Assembly (NCBI GenBank): GCA_020635855.1 | Contig: JACJYZ010000002.1 | Span: 1,612,001-1,676,000, forward strand | Length of the DNA: 64,000 nt | Source: Flavobacteriales bacterium | Lineage (GTDB): Bacteria > Bacteroidota > Bacteroidia > JACJYZ01 | Direction: 5' to 3' | Shown here: one piece after another, positions 59,441 to 64,000 of the stretch | Position numbering within the stretch: position 1 is the stretch's first letter | Layout: every line of letters starts with the position of its first letter | The notes under the pieces: model-generated | The model's database searches: none | What the model was told of the DNA's origin: nothing | What the model saw: the letters and a program-made list of their open reading frames with translations, nothing else | Program-made: the position numbers and the translations under genes

Positions 59441-61441
59441 CTAATTTCTAATTCCTAATTCATTTTCCGCTTCCTCCACCGTTCTCACCGGCAACCCGCA
59501 CACCCTGTTCCGACACACATACATCCACGTTTCCTGCTTCACAAACCGGTTCTGGAAGATGGGCAGGTTGCTTTCGGATGTCGCTCCGGCATATAACACA
59601 TCGGGGTGATAGGTGCGCATCATGGCGCGGATGCGGGCAACAGCTTCCGGTCCGGTCGCAACCACCTCGGATGTTCCTGCTGCCAGCCACGCCATCAGGA
59701 TGGCCCAGTTGCTATGGTAGATGGGATGCTTGAGCACCATCGGCTTCACGCTTTCCAGCATGGCGGCGGAACGGTCCACCCGCTGCTGGTTTTCGGTGAG
59801 CTGACCGATCACATACAGGTTCCGCGCCATCACCGAATTGGATGCGGGGATCACGTTGTCTGAAATCTCCCTGCTGCGGGTGATCAGCGGTGTGTCTTCT
59901 GCGGAGGTATAGAAAAACATCGGACTGCTGTCATCCGCAAAAGAACGCTCCACATGTCCGGTGAGCAGGTCCGCTTCTTCCAGCCAGGTGGCATCACCCG
60001 TGACCTGGAACAGGTTCAGCCACGCCTCGATCACCAGGGCGTAATCGTCCAGGAAACCGGGAATGGTGGCCTTGCCGTTTTTGTAGTTCCGGAACAGCTT
60101 TCCGTCCTGCATCATTTGGGTACGGATGAAACGTGCGCACTTCAAGCCACGGTTTAAGTACCGCTCTTCACCCAACGCTTGATATGCATCCAGAAATCCG
60201 TTTATCATCAGTGCGTTCCAGGATGCCAGCACCTTGTCGTCCAGGCCGGGTCGCTCGCATGTGCTGCGTGCCTGCAGCAGTTTCTCTTTCCACTTTTGCA
60301 TCTGTTCGGTGGACACGGGCATCAGCTCTTCGAGGTAGAGGATGTTGTGATTGTCTTCCCAGTTGCCGGTGTCGCGCACATGAAATACCTGCATGGCGGC
60401 ATCGGCTTCTTCTCCGAGCGCCGCTTTGAATGCGTCTGCCGTCCATACGTAAAACCGTCCTTCATGTCCTTCGCTGTCGGCATCCAGGGATGAAAAGAAC
60501 CCGCCTTCCTCCTGGTCCAGTTCCCTTTCAACGAAAGCCAGCGTTTCTTCCACCACCTGTTTGTAGCGTTCGTTTCCGGTCACCTGCCAGGCTTCGGCGT
60601 ACAGGCTTACCAGCTGGGCATTGTCGTACAGCATCTTTTCAAAATGCGGGGCGAACCATTCGGCATCGGTGCTGTATCGGGCAAAGCCGCCTCCCACCTG
60701 GTCGTAGATGCCGCCCATGGCCATGTGGTCGAGGGTGACGTGCACGGCCTCCAGCGCCATCTCGTGGCCGGTCAGGTGGTGGTAATGCAGGAGGAAACGG
60801 TATCCGTTCGGCATGGGAAACTTGGGTGCGCCGGAACTGCCTCCCCGTTCAAAATCAATGTGGTGCAGCCAGGACTGAACCGCATCGTGCAGGTCATCCA
60901 ACTGAACCGGTCCGGTTTGCGGCAGGTCACCGACCGGCCTGGGTTGAAGTCCGGCTGTGATCTCACCGGCGCGCGTGACCATCTCATGCGGCTTGTCGGC
61001 ATACAGCTTGGCGAAGAACTCCAGCACCCGCAGCCAGTCGCCTTTTCGGAAATAGGTACCGCCGAACACGGGCCGGCCGTCGGGCAGCGCCACGATGTTG
61101 AGTGGCCATCCGCCTTGTTGTCCCATGAGGTGGATGGCATCCATGTACACCTGGTCGATGTCGGGCCGCTCTTCACGGTCCACTTTGATGGAGACGTAGT
61201 GCAGGTTCATCACGTCCGCCACATCCGTGTCTTCGAACGACTCATGCTCCATCACGTGGCACCAGTGGCACGCGGCATAACCGATGCTGACGATGATGAG
61301 CTTGTTTTCTTCTTTGGCCTTGCCGAGGGAGGCATCACTCCATGGGAACCAGTTTACGGGATTGTGGGCGTGCTGCAGCAGGTACGGACTGCTTTCCGCG
61401 ATCAGGGCATTGGTATGGGTGGATGTTTTGTTGGTCACCAT
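59441..61441 (-). CDS. Thioredoxin-domain protein YyaL (DUF255 / spermatogenesis-associated protein 20 type)
   Basis: 666 residues, cytosolic. The N-terminal thioredoxin-like domain (1-170) opens with SPYLLQHAHNPVNWFPW and carries CHWC (58-61) in AACHWCHVMEHESFEDTDVA. The remaining 500 residues form an alpha/alpha-barrel like N-acylglucosamine epimerases (GGIYDQVGGGFARYSTDAEW, FAPHFEKMLYDNAQLVSLYA, LDADSEGHEGRFYVWTADAF, DDKVLASWNALMINGFLDAY). The family is widespread with no settled activity. The frame runs to 61492, but the conserved family start follows the ATG at 61441. Confidence 0.92.
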   Translation of the reverse strand: MVTNKTSTHTNALIAESSPYLLQHAHNPVNWFPWSDASLGKAKEENKLIIVSIGYAACHWCHVMEHESFEDTDVADVMNLHYVSIKVDREERPDIDQVYMDAIHLMGQQGGWPLNIVALPDGRPVFGGTYFRKGDWLRVLEFFAKLYADKPHEMVTRAGEITAGLQPRPVGDLPQTGPVQLDDLHDAVQSWLHHIDFERGGSSGAPKFPMPNGYRFLLHYHHLTGHEMALEAVHVTLDHMAMGGIYDQVGGGFARYSTDAEWFAPHFEKMLYDNAQLVSLYAEAWQVTGNERYKQVVEETLAFVERELDQEEGGFFSSLDADSEGHEGRFYVWTADAFKAALGEEADAAMQVFHVRDTGNWEDNHNILYLEELMPVSTEQMQKWKEKLLQARSTCERPGLDDKVLASWNALMINGFLDAYQALGEERYLNRGLKCARFIRTQMMQDGKLFRNYKNGKATIPGFLDDYALVIEAWLNLFQVTGDATWLEEADLLTGHVERSFADDSSPMFFYTSAEDTPLITRSREISDNVIPASNSVMARNLYVIGQLTENQQRVDRSAAMLESVKPMVLKHPIYHSNWAILMAWLAAGTSEVVATGPEAVARIRAMMRTYHPDVLYAGATSESNLPIFQNRFVKQETWMYVCRNRVCGLPVRTVEEAENELGIRN

Positions 61442-61469
61442 GGATGGTTGAAGTGATAGGTTGTGATAA

Positions 61470-61566
61470 ATGTTTTTGCCACATAGGCACATAGGTCACA
61501 ATAGGCATTCACATAGTCTATGTGGTTCAATTCCTAATCCCTAATTTCTGATTTCTAATTTCTAAT
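61470..61566. repeat. CACATAGG octad hairpin and TTCTAAT heptads
   Basis: CCACATAGGCACATAGGTCA and CACATAGTCTATGTGG (61480-61524) recall module C of the 57.8-59.3 kb array; AATTCCT/TTCTAAT heptads (61527-61566) run to the VWA gene stop. Confidence 0.65.
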
Positions 61567-63710
61567 TAGTACACCCCATTCCGTTTCCTCAAAAACCACT
61601 CCACCGCCAGCAGGAGGATCAGGATGCCCATCAGCCAGGGTTGCGTGATGAGTTCGTGGAGTTTCTTTTCGCTGATGAGGATGGAGGCGATGTCGCCGCG
61701 GGCTTTCAGCAGTTCGGGGATGCGGTTCAGGTCGGCCGGGTAGATGAGCTGTCCGCCGCTTTCGCCGGCCATGGCATGCAGCAGGCTGTGGTCGGCCTGG
61801 GTGCGCAACGCTTCGGCCTGCAGCGCTGTGATCAGGAACTCGCCCCTGGCCGTATGCACCTTGCCGCCATGGTTCACGGTGCCCACATAGGTATACCTGG
61901 CAGGCGGCAGCACACCGGCGTTCAGGTGATAGGCCCGTGATGTGCGCGAGAAGATGTAGTTGTATTTCTTTCCGTCTTCGCTGGTGATCTCCAGGCTCAC
62001 GTCGGGGTCGTTCACCAGCTCGTAGGATTCGTTGTAGAGTTCTGCATCCAGTTCAACGGTTTCGTTTTCGCCGAACCTTTGGTGGGAGGTGATGCGGAAC
62101 AAGCTGCGATCGGCTTTCACTGCGAGGAACTGTGCACTCTTCCCTACCCATTCTTCAAAATACTTGTAGCTGTTGGTGGCGGCGAATTCCCGCAGCTTCC
62201 ACCGCCAGATGCCGATGCCGGTGAGCACGCCCCATTTCCGCTCGCCGTCTTCCATGAAATACAGCAACGGCGACTCGGTGGACACGCTGGCGATCTTCTG
62301 CTTCATGAGCGTGTATACCTGCTGTCGGGTTTGGTATTCACCGAACGGCGCCTGCAGGGGCGGTACCTTTTTCAGGAAAGCGGCGCACCCTTCATCAATG
62401 GTGAACAAGGAAAAGGCGGGGTTCACTTCTGCGCCCACATCGTTGGCATTGCCCCGCATGTTGCCGGTAATGGCGATGCCGGTATTGAGTTCGTTGAAGG
62501 CGGGCAGGTCTACGCGGTCGGATATGATCAGCCAACGCGGGATGTTGCGTTCATTCAACTTGTTCATCAAACCGTTGAAGGTGGATAAGGTGGCGTCGTG
62601 GATGGGCAGGTCGTGTAGGATCACCAGGCTCGCCTTGTCGACTGCTTCATTGCCGATCTTCACCTGACCTCCGGCCACAGACACATCGTTGATCAGTGCC
62701 GAGGTGACTTCGTACTGCGAGTTCTTGGCAAGGGCTGTTTTGAGCGCCGCTACATCGGGGTGCGGTGCATGCGCCACGATGAAGATGCGCTGGCGGCTGT
62801 CGATCACATCTACAAAAACATCGGATGTATTGTTGACGTACGTTACTTCTCCTTCCAGCCGGGACAGTCGCACCCGGAGGTGGTTCATGCCCAGTTTTTT
62901 TGCGGTGAGGTTGAATGACATGGTGGCCACCTGCTGGTCTTCGGTGAATGTGAGTCCGCGCGTAAACAACGCCTTCCCGTCTTCCTCCACGGTTAGTACG
63001 GGGTTCTCTCCCTTGCATTCGGTGGCCGCCACCACGATCTCCAGCGGGTATTCGTTGTTCAGGAAGGCTAGCCGGTTGTAGTTCACATTCTGCACCAGCA
63101 GATCTTTCTGCACGCTGGTATCTCCCAGCGCCACGGTGTACATGGGGGCATGCAGGCCGCCATTGGCGTAAAGCGGGTTGAGGCCTTTGTTGATGAGGCC
63201 GTCGCTGGCCAGGATCACGGCGCCCACGTTGCGGTAGGCGTACCGGTCTTCGAGGTCGTTCAGCAGGGCTGAAAAATCGGTTTGCACGCCCTTGAAATCC
63301 GCCTGCAGTCCATCCTGTACGGCGTCGTCGAAGCGGAAGGTCTCCACGTCATAGTCGGCCTTCAGGTCTTCCGCCAGCTTTTGAAAGGCAGGAAGAAATT
63401 GTTGACGGTAATAGTTGGAGTCGCGGGTTTGAACGATGGATGAGGAATTGTCCATCGCCAGGATCACGATGGGTTTCTCGGGATGAGACGTCGTGTACTT
63501 CAGCATGGGCGCCAGCAGGAAGAAGGCCAGCAGGCTCACGGTCAGAAACCGGAACACGCCCAGCAATGCGGGTAACCAGGAAGCAGCTTCGGAAAAACGC
63601 CGGTCGCGGCGATACAGCAACACGGCGTATGTTGCACCTGCCAGCAGGCAGAAGATCACAAACCACAACGGGTATTCGGTAACCAGGTCGAGTGTCAAAT
63701 CCAAATACAA
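61566..63710 (-). CDS. VWA-like membrane protein
   Basis: 714 residues. Two N-terminal membrane segments (YPLWFVIFCLLAGATYAVLL, VFRFLTVSLLAFFLLAP), then a VWA-type domain whose MIDAS motif D87-N-S-S-S (DNSSS) is complete, a middle beta-rich region with NLTAKKLGMNHLRVRL, and one C-terminal helix (WLMGILILLLAVEWFLR). This layout is typical of BatA/BatB-like or aerotolerance-like proteins in Bacteroidota. No ATG precedes M69; the TTG at 63710 is chosen because a TACCTTTG box lies 30 bases upstream, but TTG 63704 or 63698 would also fit. Confidence 0.82.
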   Translation of the reverse strand: MYLDLTLDLVTEYPLWFVIFCLLAGATYAVLLYRRDRRFSEAASWLPALLGVFRFLTVSLLAFFLLAPMLKYTTSHPEKPIVILAMDNSSSIVQTRDSNYYRQQFLPAFQKLAEDLKADYDVETFRFDDAVQDGLQADFKGVQTDFSALLNDLEDRYAYRNVGAVILASDGLINKGLNPLYANGGLHAPMYTVALGDTSVQKDLLVQNVNYNRLAFLNNEYPLEIVVAATECKGENPVLTVEEDGKALFTRGLTFTEDQQVATMSFNLTAKKLGMNHLRVRLSRLEGEVTYVNNTSDVFVDVIDSRQRIFIVAHAPHPDVAALKTALAKNSQYEVTSALINDVSVAGGQVKIGNEAVDKASLVILHDLPIHDATLSTFNGLMNKLNERNIPRWLIISDRVDLPAFNELNTGIAITGNMRGNANDVGAEVNPAFSLFTIDEGCAAFLKKVPPLQAPFGEYQTRQQVYTLMKQKIASVSTESPLLYFMEDGERKWGVLTGIGIWRWKLREFAATNSYKYFEEWVGKSAQFLAVKADRSLFRITSHQRFGENETVELDAELYNESYELVNDPDVSLEITSEDGKKYNYIFSRTSRAYHLNAGVLPPARYTYVGTVNHGGKVHTARGEFLITALQAEALRTQADHSLLHAMAGESGGQLIYPADLNRIPELLKARGDIASILISEKKLHELITQPWLMGILILLLAVEWFLRKRNGVY

Positions 63711-63739
63711 ATAAGCCGGCGTTCCTGCCGCGGTACGTT

Positions 63740-63747
63740 CAAAGGTA
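63740..63747 (-). promoter_or_regulatory. -7 box TACCTTTG of the VWA-like gene
   Basis: A full TAnnTTTG match on the minus strand, 29 bases before the chosen TTG start at 63710. Confidence 0.5.
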
Positions 63748-63776
63748 CAGCTTATTCGGGTATCGCTGGCAACGAT

Positions 63777-64000
63777 CTAGGTGTGCATGCCGCCACATAC
63801 GCTCAGCACCTGGCCGGTGATGTACGACGACATGTCGGAAGCCAGGAACAGCGCAGCTTGCGCCACTTCATTGGTGCTGCCACCCCGTTTCATGGGGATG
63901 TCACCCAGCCATGCTTCGGTCACCGCCGGATCCAGTTCTTTGGTCATCTCAGTTTCGATGAATCCGGGTGCGATGGCGTTGCAGCGGATGTTGCGTGAAC
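63777..64000 (-). CDS. fabG: 3-oxoacyl-ACP reductase (SDR family), C-terminal part
   Basis: The last 74 codons of a short-chain dehydrogenase are visible, entering from the right edge: NIRCNAIAPGFIETEMTKEL, then MKRGGSTNEVAQAALFLASD and MSSYITGQVLSVCGGMHT. These are the SDR C-terminal motifs (NxIAPGxxxTxM, the substrate lid, and the SxYxTGQ strand) of FabG-type 3-oxoacyl-ACP reductases. The catalytic Ser-Tyr-Lys part lies outside the window, so a specific FabG function is likely but not proven. The stop TAG is 63779-63777. Confidence 0.85.
   Translation of the reverse strand, partial: SRNIRCNAIAPGFIETEMTKELDPAVTEAWLGDIPMKRGGSTNEVAQAALFLASDMSSYITGQVLSVCGGMHT

Overview
The window is chromosomal DNA of a member of the Bacteroidota. 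Three things indicate this. Many genes carry the Bacteroidota -7 promoter box TAnnTTTG, in three cases with a TTG or TTTG box 19-20 bases upstream. Secreted proteins end in type IX secretion (T9SS) sorting domains, and a PorD-like protein is present. The families and gene order (DUF4835-coaBC-rpoZ-bamD; prmC-ligA-DUF6913-dapA; START-like-lptF/G; DUF2911; DUF5686; serine palmitoyltransferase-like) are typical of Flavobacteriia and relatives. The genus cannot be read from the sequence. No tRNA, rRNA, transposase, recombinase or CRISPR array was seen.

Layout. 1-7.4 kb: SRPBCC and ArsR pair, FKBP lipoprotein, two convergent paralogous TPR proteins, gyrA. 7.6-16.5 kb: clpC, fabI, recN, porD-like, coaBC, rpoZ, bamD. 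16.7-25.1 kb: a serine-palmitoyltransferase-like enzyme, the prmC-ligA-DUF6913-dapA operon, and divergent ribD-DMT transporter-yigZ leading into a secreted metalloprotease. 27.4-43.1 kb: thioesterase, dnaA, metallophosphoesterase, MORN-like protein, patatin lipase, DUF2911 protein, uvrB, a 44-residue lipoprotein too short for routine calling, START-like protein, lptF/G permease, glycosyltransferase, ribBA. 43.3-55.2 kb is accessory: a DinB/YfiT protein, orphan genes bracketed by a 50-bp twin-hairpin repeat, a toxin-antitoxin pair, an outer-membrane receptor, and then an AT-rich cassette array in which each cassette ends in a 128-129 bp attC-like site. 55.3-64 kb returns to GC-richer core-type genes (DUF5686 protein, YyaL-like protein, VWA membrane protein, start of fabG) around a 1.45-kb non-coding tandem array.

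The most unusual content is between genes. (1) A cluster of attC-like sites without an integrase (CALIN-like), with unusually large cassettes carrying T9SS cargo. (2) A bipartite intergenic element: a short-period (7-8 bp) head followed in the same orientation by ~38-bp repeat units, at five loci. (3) Hairpin or MITE-like elements whose arms are degenerate 7- or 8-bp tandem repeats. (4) A five-copy twin-hairpin repeat with compensated stems. (5) A modular A-B-C-A-C array with a 493-bp period. Functional statements rest on recognised motifs; repeat classes were found by eye and aligned by hand.
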